Shown here one piece after another: positions 35,500 through 48,500 of a stretch of DNA of 64,000 nucleotides. Numbering within the stretch: the first letter of the stretch is position 1; every line of letters starts with the position of its first letter. The notes under the pieces are model-generated. The model worked only from the letters and a program-made list of their open reading frames with translations. It was not told where the DNA came from and ran no database searches. The stretch is from contig NC_063159.1 of NCBI RefSeq assembly GCF_020921035.1, forward strand, positions 9,836,501-9,900,500, written 5' to 3'. Source of the DNA: Rhodamnia argentea. Its lineage: Eukaryota; Streptophyta; Magnoliopsida; Myrtales; Myrtaceae. Position numbers and translations under genes: made by a program.

Positions 35500-37769
35500 T
35501 AAACTTCTTCACTTAAACCCTTTTTTTTTCCGCCCCCCATGAATGAATTCATGTGTTTTAATTCGCCTCACGGCCAGAGAATTTTCGATTAGCATAAGCT
35601 TCAAGTGAAGAGAATCAAGCCCTACATCGGTTTTTCTCAATTCTTACCTCTATCTATCACGTACAAATTGAATCAAAATCGTGTGGGACTGAAGAATGCA
35701 CGAACGAACATGACTTGGTAGGCGTGATATTTCATTAAGACCATACAAAACATGACTTCACATAGAAGATATTGCCCTTGTGCTAATTCAATCTTAGTAT
35801 ATTTCTAAGGCCTGTGCTATGAATCAACATTGGCAATGCTGAAAGGCAAAGTCTATTTCTAGGGCTTACATAATTTTTTTTTTCTTCCAAAACTATCCCC
35901 ACCAAATCTTTTTTTTATCATTTTTCGGGTTTTGCCCTCATTGTTAGTGTTCTTCTCCATGCGAAGGCGGTCAGCGAGGGGCCAACGAGGCCAAATCTGG
36001 CTTCAAAGGGCCGGCGAGGTCGTGCAACCCAAGCGACTGTCGCCTAAGGTCACACAATAACGATTTTTCCAAACATTATTTAACTCAAAGTCGCTTTATA
36101 AAGGACTTTCAAGTTACAACTTATCAAATGCAATTTGCATTTCGAAAAACACCATTAGTTGAAAATCCTTTGCATTTTCCAAGAAGCAAACCAAACATAG
36201 CCATAAACCTTTTAATTTGGTCAATATAAAATTATAAAAATTTGGATGATTTTTCAATTTAATTCTATCCTTTTTAACGATTTACCAATTTTGTCCTTCC
36301 AGCCAGGTTTTGGTCGAAACATTGACGTGGCTATCTGTGGCTTGGCTGGCGCTCTCAGGTGGACAATTTTTTCTTTTGGCAGTGATTGTTCTATGATTTA
36401 AGGAACCTAAGGTAAGATATATTTCCTTGCGAGGTGGAGGTTGTCAGCGGGGATAAAAGGAGATTAATGGACGATTACTGGAGTAGAGAATTGATTGCAG
36501 AGATAGAGTTTGGGGTTTATCTGATTTTCGTATCCTACAAGTGATAAGACTTAGAATTATCTTGAAGGTGCTTGAATATTGAGAAGTTGATATTTGTAGA
36601 CATTGGGTGTAATTGTAAACAAACAATTTTCTAGCGAGGTTCCAATATTTTCTGTTTAAGTGGTTAAATAGAGCTTCCGAGTTTGAACTCGAGAATTGCC
36701 AATGTACGGGGTATTAAAAAGAGTTGCGAAACATGGTAATAAAATCCGGTAACTCAATAAAGAAATAAAAAATTAACAAAAGATAATTGAAAAAAAAAAA
36801 TCGATAAGTAATCGATATCGAGAGTTAGTAGTAACCCATAACTAGTTCGTAACCCGATTTGACAGAAATTCGTAAGTCGTTCCGATTTTTGGTTACCAAA
36901 GAGCTATATCGATGAAGTTAGCAAGTGGGCATTGAGAATAGACAATTGCATTCATGTTATTTTCATGGCTTTTTAGGATGAGATTTTATACCTCATCATT
37001 ACCCCTCCTTTTTTTTTTCTCGATTACATCCTCATCCTTGTTTAGGGGGGGGACAAATATGAATTAATGTCTTGATTAACTTTTTTTTTCCTCCCAAAGT
37101 TACCCATTATTTAAAGATGAGGTTTTGACTGGGTGGGAAATGCAAGGGAGGGTTTTGCTGGAAGTGTGGGGGGCTTTAAAAGCCCAAACGCCATGCTTAG
37201 ATAGGGAGTGACGTCATGTATGAATTTTACTCAGATTCACTTTGAAAATTTGACCCAAAAAAGAAGAAGAAGAAGAGGAGATCCATTGGAATGCTAAACA
37301 CAGCAAGAGTTGACCCAAGACATTAAAATCTGCATTTCGCGTTCAGAATTTGACTTATTTTAAAGCATGGGAACACAATCTTAATTAAAAAAAAAAAAAA
37401 AAACACGTGGATTGCCAGGGTCAATAGTTGTCCTTTTGAAATAGGAATATGAACTGAAGGAATGACTTTGTGCTAATTCTAAAACGGAACCGCCAAAGAA
37501 ATGTATTTTTTTTTTCTTGATAGCCATGCCTATTTTTTGCTATCAAAAGAGGAAAAGGGAAAACATCCCGTCGTCAAAATATATGCTAGTGTGATAAATA
37601 TAACATGGATGGAACTGCAGTGAAGATTATATATGTCATACATGGTTAAGTTTGAGTTTTTTCTTGACATAAAAAAAAATCAGGGATATTTGTACACAAT
37701 AGATATAATTTGAGATTTTTGATTATATTTGTTTAGTTCCTTTTTTATTCATTTATGATGTCATACAAA

Positions 37770-37800
<31 letters not shown>

Positions 37801-38669
37801 GAATGGTAGATAATAATCTTCCCTTTTTTTTTTCTTTGAGAAGACCTTGTAAATGGCCAATGATGCACTAAAGAAGCCAGCCAACCATCGGATTAGGGAA
37901 GCAAAACACAGGCGAATGTACGATTCGATACGACACGCAACGGAAACTCCCCACAGCACGGGGTCAACGTCTTCTTCTATTGTACCTTTTGTGGATGTGA
38001 ATGGCCATTGGAGAGAAAGAGAGAGCGAGAATCAACTACTTGTCATCATCTCGTCATCCATTCTTTTCTTTCTTTTTCTTTCTTTTGGCTAGAGAATTTC
38101 GTTCATTTCCAAAGTGATCGATGCCCACTTCGAATTGAGATCCGCGATCGATTGTCGAAATCTCGAGCTGTCGGTGACGAGCACCCTCCGGAATCTTATT
38201 TTTGTAGCTACGATGCCATGCCACATCACTAAACGAGCAATTCAAAGGGTTAAACTTAATTATCGTATATTCAATCCATGTGTAATAAATCAAAATTTCC
38301 AATTTGAGATTGGATTAAAAAAAAAAAAGAGGCGAAAAGTACCAAAATATGCCCCCCCGCATGCACGTTTTTGCCTGTTTGGGAAAAAGCAAATGGACAC
38401 TGCGGAAAATGGTTTTTAATCACGCGCGGGTGGGGGCAATAAGTTCCGCAAAGACAAGAAGCGCGACATCACCGTGACGCGAGGGTGACGTCACCACCAA
38501 AAGATACTGGTCCACCACCCCCCCAACCGTCCCGGGCTCTCCCTCTCTCTCTCTCTTCCTTCTCGGCCGTTTCCCATTTCTTCTTCTCGCTTTGCCTCCT
38601 CCTTTTCTGCCTTCTTCCCCCTCCCCACATTCAATTCCTCCTTCAAATCTTGCCCCCCCTTCTCCTTCC
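35500..38669. other. Intergenic region between the RBR relic and pirin
   Basis: It holds a faint relative of the MITE family at about 36200-36365 (CATAAACCTTTTAATTTGGT, then GTCCTTCCAGCCAGGTTTTG and GACGTGGC), GTTGGTAA-like words at 36720-36870 and an AT dinucleotide run at 37768-37799. The final 250 bases are CT-rich, as expected for the pirin promoter. No gene was found. Confidence 0.4.
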
Positions 38670-38670
38670 C

Positions 38671-38680
38671 TTATAAATAT
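38671..38680 (+). promoter_or_regulatory. TATA box of the pirin gene
   Basis: TTATAAATAT lies 52-61 bp upstream of the first in-frame ATG (38732) and about 180 bp upstream of the second (38858), following a long pyrimidine-rich stretch. If used, transcription would start close to 38700, so the upstream ATG would be included in the mRNA. Confidence 0.55.
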
Positions 38681-38731
38681 GCCTTGGTGGATTCGAACGT
38701 CTCACAAAAAGGGGATTCGCGAGGATCTTTT

Positions 38732-39652
38732 ATGCGATTGCGAGCAAGGTGCCATGGCCGCCTACTACTGATGCTTCTGTTCCTTGGGATCGCCCACAGG
38801 CTTCTACTGTTCCATCGTCTCCCCTCTCCGAGCCCGGCTCTGTTCAGAAGAAGCGCCATGTCTGGATCCCATTTCAGCACGCCCCGGATGGTGGTCAAGA
38901 GGGTCCTGGCCAAGCAACAGCACGAGGGCCAGGGTGCTGTCGTCCGCAGAAGCATTGGCAGGTTCGACTTCTTTCCCCGTTCCCTCCTCCTCCTCCTCCT
39001 CTCTGTTTCTTTCTTCCCTACATTTAATTCAACAACTTGGTGGGTCCGAAGCTTTCTCTTCTCTGGGTTCCCGTTTGCGAGATCCGTAGATTGTGAACTC
39101 TCATGGGCTGGTTGGATTTTCAGGAATGAATTGAGGAACTTGGACCCCTTTCTCATGCTGGATGAGTTCTCAGGTTTCTCTCACAGAAAGACGTCTTTTT
39201 TATTGTTTGTTTGTTTGTTTTTTTTTTGGGGTTGGGTGGTCTAGTGTGGTTCTGGTGATTACTATGCTTCTCCAATTTACCCCAAATGGCTTGTCGAATT
39301 TTGCAGTGTCTCCTCCAGCTGGGTTTCCTGATCATCCACACAGAGGTTCACACCTTTTCGGTTTCATTGAGTACTACTCTTGGATTGACACGAGAATGTT
39401 CAAATGTTGTTGACTCCGATTCTTGCTGTTGTCCCATCTCTATCTCTACAGGGTTCGAAACAGTCACTTACATGCTGCAGGTGAGTTGTTTAATCGAGTG
39501 GACGTATTCTGGCGAGACGCGTTGAATTTGCAAGTACGAAGAATGCTGAATCATTCATTTTTCTCTCTTTTGGGGCGTTCAGGGTGCCTTCACTCATCAA
39601 GATTTCGCCGGGAACAGGGGAACCATACGAACAGGCGATGTGCAGGTCAATG

Positions 39653-39700
<48 letters not shown>

Positions 39701-40907
39701 TAGCTTTTGCAATAAAGTTGTTTCCTCTGTTAATCCAATGAAATGAAAGGGATTGAATTCCTGATATATAAATGTATCTTTTCCACCTTTCTGCAGTGGA
39801 TGACGGCAGGAAGAGGGATCATCCATTCGGAGATGCCTGCAGCAGAAGGAGTGAATAAGGGGCTCCAGCTTTGGATTAATCTCTCCTCCAGAGACAAAAT
39901 GTATGAGCATCCATCACTCTCCTTCAACTTCTCTTCGCTCCCACCGATAACAATCGACTGTGTTTATTTGTGCGCCGATATTTTCCTTAGAAGGGAGGAC
40001 TCACAATATGGATTGCTCATTGAATTTTCCCTGCGCCAATTTAGATGGTGATACTGAACATCGTTAAATGACATTACTTGTTGCTCTGCAAAACAGAGCA
40101 AAAAAAGGAAAAAAAGAGTGACATCATCTCCTTTTCTGGTATGGAAATTGGGGATTTTTCGTTCTTGAATATAAGATGACAATGGGATGGAGTGAATAGT
40201 TCATATGTTCTTAGGTTCGATTCCAAATTTCGTATGGTTGCTACTGTTGACCACTCCTGTAGATTCTCTCGCGCTTAGTTTCTGCTATAGAAACATTAAA
40301 GGAAGGAGAAAACAAGCAACTTTTCTCTTTTCTTTTGTTGGCTAGTTGGTGAATATGCAAGTTAGATGATGACTTTGGCATGAAACCCTTTTTTGTTTGT
40401 TGGTTGAACTGCAGGATCGAGCCGCGGTATCAAGAATTGCTTTGTGAGGACATAGGCACGGCAGAGGATGATGGGGTCGAAGTGCGGGTGATCGCAGGAG
40501 AAGCAATGGGAGTGAGATCTCCGGTCTACACGAGAACTCCGACCATGTACCTCGATTATACTCTCAAGCCAGGAGCGAGAATGAATCAGAGCATTCCCGA
40601 GTCGTGGACTGCTTTTGTGTACATCGTGGAAGGCGAGGGTGTTTTCGGCTCCGGCGACTCGTCTCCAGTGCCGGCGCACAACTTACTGGTTTTAGGTCCT
40701 GGGGACGGGGTGAGCGTGGGGAACGAGTCCTCGAAGCCGTTGAGATTCTTGTTGATTGGCGGGCAGCCGCTGAATGAGCCGGTGGTCCAGCACGGGCCAT
40801 TCGTGATGAACACGCCCGCTCAAATCGATCAAGCCATGGACGACTATCAACATGGCAAGAACGGGTTTGAAATGGCCAAGTACTGGACGTCTCGATCAGT
40901 GGGTTGA
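38732..40907 (+). CDS. Pirin-family cupin protein
   Basis: Model: join(38732..38961, 39124..39173, 39307..39345, 39452..39480, 39583..39645, 39797..39900, 40415..40907), 335 residues, seven GT-AG exons. The N-terminal cupin holds FPDHPHRGFETVTYMLQ and GRGIIHSEMP, giving the four metal ligands expected in pirins (His103, His105, His147, Glu149). The second cupin (about 195-300) follows, and the protein ends in EMAKYWTSRSVG. Pirins are iron-containing nuclear/cytosolic proteins. Plant members are reported to interact with a G-protein alpha subunit and to act in ABA and light responses, and some bacterial and human pirins show quercetinase activity; which role applies here is not shown. The start is uncertain. 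38732 adds 42 residues including a hydrophobic stretch (LLLMLLFLGIAHRLLLF) that could be a signal anchor or targeting peptide. ATG 38858 (MSGSHFSTPR) gives the usual plant pirin N-terminus of 293 residues. Confidence 0.93.
39657..39695 (+). repeat. (CT)n microsatellite in pirin intron 5
   Basis: Uninterrupted CT run of about 18-19 units starting 12 bases after the exon 5 donor. It lies fully inside the intron. Confidence 0.9.
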
Positions 40908-40974
40908 AATTGGAAAAAGATCCCAAAAATCATGCTAAGGCAAAAAAAGATTTAAGAGGAAATAAAAACAGCAC

Positions 40975-41015
<41 letters not shown>

Positions 41016-42182
41016 CTAAAGTGTCATTGTCTCTGCCCACAGAGAGCAGAAGTTGGGAAAGGAAAGATGCGTTCCTGATTGGAGCAAAAGGCTTCTAGAA
41101 GATTAAAGTGCAGATGATGCAGCAAATCTTAAGTGATCATTTGAGTCATGATGGATCAAACCTCATTTTGGTTAAGAATATACCTCCTTTTCTTCTCTCT
41201 TCTCTTTCCCCTCTTTTGAGTGTTGATGGTTGAGAAAAAATTGTTGGTAGGGTTGGTTTTGCACAACCACAGTTGACCCTCCACCAAAAACTGAATTGCT
41301 TGAACCACTTTACACAAGAAAAAAAAAAAGGTTGTTGGAATGACTTGGCTACAACTCATGTTAATATCCGGTTGGGTATCAACAAAGTCGTACTTATAAT
41401 TCCAGTTAGTGTTTATATATTAACGCGGTCGCCAATGTACCTTGTTGTGTGCACTATCTCCTTCCGATAGGTTTCCCAATAATTCATCCAAACACCAAGG
41501 CTCTATTCGTTTCACCAAAAAAATGAACGGTTTGAAAACTATCTTTAAGAAATTTGTGAATTGTATATTACTCGAAATAAGAAGCTAATAAAAAATATTT
41601 ACGTTAACATTTTCGTGCATAATGAAAATATTTTTCATCCATTCATTTCTGTAAGTAATTCAGAAAAATAATTTTTGGATTTTTTTTTCCTCAAATCTTT
41701 CATGCTCCGCAAAACAATCGCACTCTAACACTATACCGTATACCCCAATATATGCTACATGTAGCAGCTTCGAGTACCAAGTCATGTAACAATTCGTGCC
41801 ATCAGCAAATTACTAGTCCTGTGATTCCGATGTTTGCGCAAACGGAAAAGAAAAGAAGGATCAGACATAAGAAAATAACTTACATTTATCTTGCCTCTGT
41901 CATGAACAAAATATGCATACCTCTCGGCAAAAATATGCAGACATAATTCCCAACCACACAAACAAAACTCAGGTCCACCTTATTCTTTGCTACTACATAT
42001 ATCTTGAACTAAATCAACTCGATATATTAAATATTCTTGAATAAAATTTCCCGTAACAGCACCTTAAAAAACCCCCCTGATGAGAAGGAAAAACAAGCAA
42101 AAAACCAGACAGACAGCTCGACCAGTAGAATCGACAATGAAGTTTCCATCATCGAACTCGGAAGAATCTCGCACCTACAGAA
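40908..42182. other. Intergenic space between pirin and the RAB gene (tail to tail)
   Basis: It contains the 3' UTRs of both genes, a (CT)n run at 40978-41012 just after the pirin stop, and a possible MITE remnant at about 41505-41690 (CGTTTCACCAAAAAAATGAA on the left; an AATAATTTTTGGATTTT-like right end), similar to the element at 26854. No gene is seen. Confidence 0.4.
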
Positions 42183-44154
42183 TCACCTCGAACAGCAAGA
42201 AAAGCTCTGACTCCGCTTCGATCCGTCGGTCCCATTACCAACCAAGGTTACCCTGTTAACGGATAGCTCTGCCTTATATGCATCCGAATTTAGAACCTTC
42301 CTGCTCACGTTGTTATATATCTCTTTTATAACGATCTCGAATGCTGTCTTGACATTTGTGGCATCCAAAGCAGAAGTCTCCATAAAGAACAACCCTTCTG
42401 ATTCTGCCAAACTCTTCCCCTCCTCGACTGTCACATCCCTAATACTCTCCAGGTCACATTTGTTCCCAACAAGCATCCTAGCAACTGTTGTATCGGAGTG
42501 AGCTGCATATGGTTTCATTCCAGTTAATAGCAAGGGGAGAATTCTCGGCAAATACAAGATTTGCAGACATGGCAAGAGATGGATATCAGAACAAAGAATA
42601 CAACCAATGATGTAGGTGAAGAAAACCAAATTATAGCTGCCGTTTCGAATGAGATGATCATAGCACCACAAAAATTGTTGTTAATTCGCTAATCAAATTA
42701 CGCTGACGAAAGCATTGGAAAGCCACGCCCCTGTCCCCCAGGTGGCCTGAACCCCTCTTGCCCATGTTTTAAGTCTATTTTCATTCGAAGATGTAACCTG
42801 AGAAGATTCGTAAATAAGCAACTCCATGTAGCGATTCTAATCAGCAAATTTGAAAGAGTGGGTGGGAGGTAGACCTATTCTACTCGATAAAGCCAATTTT
42901 CATAGTACGAGAGAAGCAACAAGGACACAATTCTCCTTGTTCTGGGAGATCCAAATTTGGCGCAGCATTCCTCAATAGTTTATATACAGGTTTTGCCGTC
43001 ATAGAATTCAAATAGTTTGGCCATAGGTGGGGCTAAAACGGTAGACAAAACATCATGAAAAGAAAGACAACTGCAACATTTGCGTATGGGAACTTAGAAT
43101 CACTCTTTTGACTCTACTTCCGGCATTGCACACGCCACAGTTTAGCATGAAACTGCCTGGCAGATCGGAAACAGCTCTCTCCCTATCTGTCTCTCTCTCT
43201 ATTAAACTGCTTCGCAGTTTCTTTCATGATCATGATTCTGCACGACCTGCCTTGACATCAACCTCAACCGCCCTTCATTTAGAGCAATCATTGACTTCTC
43301 CTGAATATTATCTGATTTCTATCGATGTGACCCATAACAGCCGCTAAATGGCATTTTCCTTCTGCTGAAGCTGAACTGATACTCTGTGCTTCTCAAATTT
43401 TTAACTTAATGTCTGTTCGGACAGATCTCTTCGACTTCCTAGGACGCCATTAGTTGAAATGTCCACGTAGAAACAGAGGGAGCAGGGGGAAATTTGCAAA
43501 TATGAAGTGAAAACGGCGGTTTAGGGCATGTGAGATCATTGGGTTCTTCGCGTCAACATCCAGAGACTCAATTGGCTTATGGTTTCCTTAAAGGCAATGT
43601 GGGAGGTCTGTATTGACATGGGCGCGACGGGCATGTACTAAGTGGCGTGCTAATTTCCCAAGCATAGTGAATTAAAGTTGTAAGATTTGTGCAATCTCTG
43701 AAGGCGAAACCCACAGATCTACTACACTACATCCACCACGAACACGACACAGGGATCGCATTGGAGAAGGGAGGAAGTAAAGGAAGCAAGTAGAGAGAGT
43801 GGGAGGTTTTTTACTATTGAGCTCGTCGAGCCAGCGGGAGACGCTGTCGAAGGTGGAGCGGCGGGTGATGTCGTAGACGACGAGGGCGCCGACGGCACCG
43901 CGGTAGTAGGCGGAGGTGACGGCTCGGAAGCGCTCCTGGCCGGCGGTGTCCCAAATCTGGGCCTTGACCTCCTTGCCGTCGATGTCCATGCTCTGGGTCT
44001 GGAACTCGACGCCGATGGTGGCCTTGGAGTGGGGGTTGAACTCGTTGCGGGCGTAGCGGGAGAGGAGGTTGGACTTGCCGACGGCGGAGTCGCCGATGAT
44101 GACAATCTTGAAAAGGTACTCCTCCCCTCCTCCCTCCTCGTCCGACGACGACAT
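42183..44154 (-). CDS. RABA5C: RABA5c-type small GTPase (Rab11/RabA class)
   Basis: Model: complement of join(42183..42502, 43815..44154), 219 residues, one 1312-bp intron splitting the Thr codon of LNTHSD. All Rab nucleotide-binding motifs are present: GDSAVGKS (21-28), ATIGVEF with the switch I Thr (46), WDTAGQE (68-74), NKCD (127-130) and ETSAL (155-159). The C-terminus ...SQSFSCCSR carries the paired cysteines for geranylgeranylation. The effector sequence [18 protein letters not shown] and the hypervariable tail fit RABA5c (ARA4). RabA GTPases act in trafficking around the trans-Golgi network; Arabidopsis RABA5c marks a compartment at cell edges. The leader is GA-rich on the coding strand (44155-44178). 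The exon-intron pattern with a single intron is usual for RabA genes. Confidence 0.94.
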
Positions 44155-44178
44155 CCTCTCTCTCTCTCTCTCTCTCTT

Positions 44179-45443
44179 CCGTCTCCTTGTTCCTTCAGTG
44201 GGATCCGATCCAAGGGGCCGATGCTCAGAATGCTGGGCTCTGGTTCTGGTTCTGGCTCTGCCTCTGGCTCTGGACAATGGGAGAGGAGGAGGAGGAGGAA
44301 AGAGAGAGACAGGGGAAAGTGGTCTGACCGACAGGAGCTCTCGTGTAAGAGAGAGAGAGAGAGAGAGAGAGATAGGGATGGGTATGGGTATGGGTATGCT
44401 ATGAATCTATGATCTTAGCTGGCAACCCCATTCGCATCATCCATTACCTTTCATCGCGGCCATAAATCGAAAATTTTTCAACATCTATTGTATACATCTC
44501 TCTGTATTTTCACATAATTTTTTTTTTTTGGCTTTCTGTATTTTCATACTTTGATAGGATCTTACATTACAAAAAAAAAAAAAATACTCTCTCCTCCTCG
44601 TTGCATGCACGACCAGATTTTGATGCTGTCTCCACCGAAGTAAACACCATCTAAAACGCATGGATATTACGTGACTAACATGTACATACTAGTCTTGGGG
44701 AGAGGCCAGGCTAGTACCATCCTGTCCCATTTCGTGTCCCGCCAAATACGTTAGAAATCAATTTTGATGAAGAAAATTTCGCCCCGCCTTAGGGTGGGGA
44801 TCGAGTTTACGATGCCCGGTGCCCGTCTTAAAATGAGATGTGTGTTTACTTATGGTAACATATATATTTTTTTGTTCCTGATGAATCTTTTCCTTTTTTT
44901 TTTTTTTCTAGTTTTTGGTTAAGTAAGAAATGTCACTCATTATTCATTTAGAGCGTGAAAAATCTGGTCGGGAAAGGGCGAAAAAAAAAAGAAGGAAAAC
45001 GAAAGGAATAATGAGAAACCCGCTAATAATCTACGGACTTGGTGTATTTGTACCGCATCATAATCAATTTTCATAACTAGAAAATAAATTGATGGCGATA
45101 TCTCGAAAACAAAATATGATTTTGGGTTTCCATCTTACGATCATCAAAAGAAGCATTTTTACTTCCCCATCCCTCAGCGTTAGGCTTTAGGAATTTTGAT
45201 GCATGCTATTGCTCTCTCACTTATATATCAAAGCCTTCTTTTCAAAGAACGCACTCAAAACTTGGTGACCAAATATCATGTGACGAATAATTCCTTCGGA
45301 CATCTTGCGAAAATTTGGTTGGTCCGGCCCGTCAAGTGAGGACCGGGTCGGGGCGGGCTAATCGGGCCAGCGTTACCCGTTTTTAGTTTCGGTTAGCGCC
45401 ACTTCTGCTCTCCCCAGTCTCAGCATTACCGAAAACCCCGCCG
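44179..45443. other. Shared upstream region of the divergent RABA5c and RH28 genes
   Basis: The two genes are transcribed away from each other from this 1.4-kb space. It contains a GGTTCTG/GGCTCTG hexamer stretch (44240-44275), a (GA)n run (44347-44373) followed by GGTATG repeats (44377-44398), poly-T/A tracts at 44519 and 44571, and a GC-rich block near 45310-45370. No coding sequence is seen. Confidence 0.5.
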
Positions 45444-45453
45444 AAAACCCTAG
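45444..45453 (+). promoter_or_regulatory. Telo-box upstream of the RH28-type helicase
   Basis: AAAACCCTAG lies 92 bp before the helicase start codon, presumably in or next to the 5' UTR. It is identical to the element upstream of CMSS1, and the type is known from plant ribosome-biogenesis genes. Confidence 0.6.
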
Positions 45454-45545
45454 TTTCAACCTCCCGCAACAACCTTGCAACTCTTCGCTCCAGTCTCCCT
45501 CCCTCCCTCCCTCCCGCCCTCCGCAGCTCGCTTGATCACCACACC

Positions 45546-48500
45546 ATGTCGCCGAGCTTCGTGTTTGAAGCCCCCAGCGACGAAGAACGTCCGGAGGACC
45601 AGGAGGACGAAGACGAGGAGGATGCAGACGAGACAACGCAGTCTCCCTGGGACTTCGCCGCCTACTCCGGGTCCGTCGCCGAAGAGCACGCTCGTCACAG
45701 CACCACCTCCGTCGACTTTAAGATCTCCAGGGTCCTCGAGAATCGCTCCCTCCCGATTCTCCCCGACGACATTAGCTCCGATTCCGAACCCGACATCCAG
45801 GTGGGTCCCTCTTTTCTGTTCTGATGTTTCTCCAATCATTGTCCTTTTTTCTTCTACTCCCGCTCCTCCCCCCTTATGGCCCTGTTCCGTGATCCATTGG
45901 TAGGAAGATTACAGGCCAGACGACGAGGATGATGGCGGCAGCTATGCTTTCGAAACTAAGCCCTTCTTTGAGAAGGCTGAAGGAGCCTCCTTTCACGCCA
46001 ATTCCTTTCTGGAGCTCAATCTATCTCGCCCCCTTCTCAGGGCTTGCGAGGCACTGGGGTACACCAAGCCCACTCCTATTCAGGTCCCTTCAAAGGCAGT
46101 TATCGTTTGTGTTATTGTTGTTGCAGTGTTGTCCTAGTAATAGTTTGCTAGTGTGACCTGGTTTCATGTCTGCATGCTGGGGGCCTCATGAATTGCAGGC
46201 TGCATGCGTTCCCTTAGCTATGACAGGCCGTGACATTTGTGCGAGTGCCATCACTGGTTCTGGGAAGGTATTGAAAATCCTCTTTAGTGTTTGTGTATAC
46301 AAGTTTTTAGTACTCGAAACACTACTATGATTGTGCCGTGCGTGTTAGTAATACAATTTCAACGTTTGTTTATGCAGACAGCTGCATTCGCCTTGCCTGC
46401 TTTGGAGAGGTTGCTGTTCCGACCGAAGAGAGTGAAAGCCATAAGGGTTCTTATACTTACTCCTACCAGGGAGTTGGCAGTTCAGTAAGTAACTGGTTTC
46501 TTTTTCTCATGCCCACTCCCTAACAGTTCGTAGAAAACTTGTTGGAACTTGATATTATCATTGCTTGGGCATTCAATTTCTTCCATTCACTTTGTATTTC
46601 AATGGTCACCGTCTGATACGTGTCTTATCGAAGGATTTTCTTTGTATTTGCTTGTTCATGGGACTAACCTAGCAGTGTCTTGTTTAATTTTTCCTCTTTT
46701 GTAAGAGAAGGATGTTTGTGCTTTGTCGTAGAATTTTGGATAAGGGAAATAGGTAGCGAGCTTTTAATTTTAAATTCTTTTGGTCCAAGAAGTCGGTCTC
46801 CTAACGAAGCTGTTAATTTCTCCTGAATGGTTCTTTTGTTTGGTGATTGACGTTAAACAGTGATTATCTGCTCTCCTTTCTCTGGTACCTAAAATTTTAT
46901 TCCAGTGATGCTAGTCTTCTGACGTTTGATCTGTCTGATTCAATTCATTTACTTATAATTTTGCAGGGTTCACAGCATGATAGAGAAACTTGCTCAATTT
47001 ACTGATATCAGATGTTGCCTTATTGTTGGTGGGCTTTCAACAAAGGTTGATTTCATTTTCTGTCCTTAGTGTTTATGCTTTGACGTTTTTGTTTTTCCTT
47101 TTCTGCAAAACATTGAAGCATATCTTGTCACACAAGCTCGGACATGTCAAAGAAGATTTTAGGTAGCATCTTCTCATGCATATTATGATTTGGACATTGT
47201 CTGTTTCATGGGACTTGGAGGCTGATCTCGTCTCAGAACTGTGATTCTCAACCTGGAAAGTGAAATGTCAACTAAAACCAGGGACATAGTAGAATTCCTG
47301 AATAGGGGGACAGCATGTATAGATTGATGTGTGAAGTGCATCCACATTTTTTTCCAGTTGAAAGCAGTTCTTCTTTCTATTATGACTTGTAGAAATGCTG
47401 ATGGAAGTGTTGTGGTAGTATGGAATCTTCTGTCTGGAGGAAACTTTCAACAATAATGCTTCTTCCATATAGGTTCAAGAAGTGGCCTTGAGATCGATGC
47501 CAGATATTGTTGTAGCAACTCCAGGGCGCATGATAGATCACTTACGCAATTCTATGTCAGTGGACTTTGAAGATCTTGCAGTTCTTATACTTGATGAGGC
47601 AGATCGTCTGCTGGAGCTTGGCTTTAGTGCTGAAATTCATGAGCTGGTATAATCTTTTCCAGTTACTCTTTTTCATGAGATTGCGTTTGAATGGTTAAAA
47701 TTTGCTTCAGGAAACAGAAAATTAAGACATATGACTATTGCATCAGCTCACTTTCTATGTTATTACGGCCATCCATTCATCGACTTTAGACTGACTCATT
47801 TCTGTTGATTTTCAGGTCCGTCAATGTCCTAAAAGGAGGCAGACAATGTTATTTTCAGCTACAATGACTGAAGAAGTGGATGAGCTTATTAAGCTCTCTC
47901 TGGTCAAACCTTTGCGCCTATCAGCTGACCCATCAGCAAAACGGCCTGCGACATTAACTGAGGAGTAAGCAGTGTTTCAGTTATCTGTCGGTTGGTTTTG
48001 GCTGATATAGATTAGCTAGTACCATTGTATGTCCCTTTCACAATAGCAGCTTCTTGTTCTGAAAACAATTATTTGGACCACACATGAATTGTGCTATATT
48101 AGGTTTCTTTCTCCTCCAGTTTTCTTGATCTCTGCTGGATTACTAATGGACAGGCACACAGGGCTTAAGCTTCTTTAAATTTGTCGACTTGCTTACTTTC
48201 TTTAGCTTTCTTGCCTACCTTGTTTAGAATCTTAATTATATCTCACAATGCTGGCTTCAAGAATTTTGAAACTGTGCTGCACTTTAACAGTTAATCCCAT
48301 AAGAGGACTAGTTTTTAACCTTCTTTTGCTACTAGGTTTAATGTGCTTCATGGGTTGATGTTGACAAAGTGAATAGAGACTGATGAATGGAAACTTGCCA
48401 GTAGTGCTCGCAATTTATCGGAGTGAAATTTTGCTGAGATTGTATTGAAAAACCCCAACGAAACCTTTTCTCCTGTAAGCGATGTTGTTCACTTACTTTC

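Noticed and set aside
40210..40235. GGTTCGATTCC resembling a tRNA B box
   Set aside because: No acceptor stem, A box or cloverleaf can be drawn around it; it lies in pirin intron 6.
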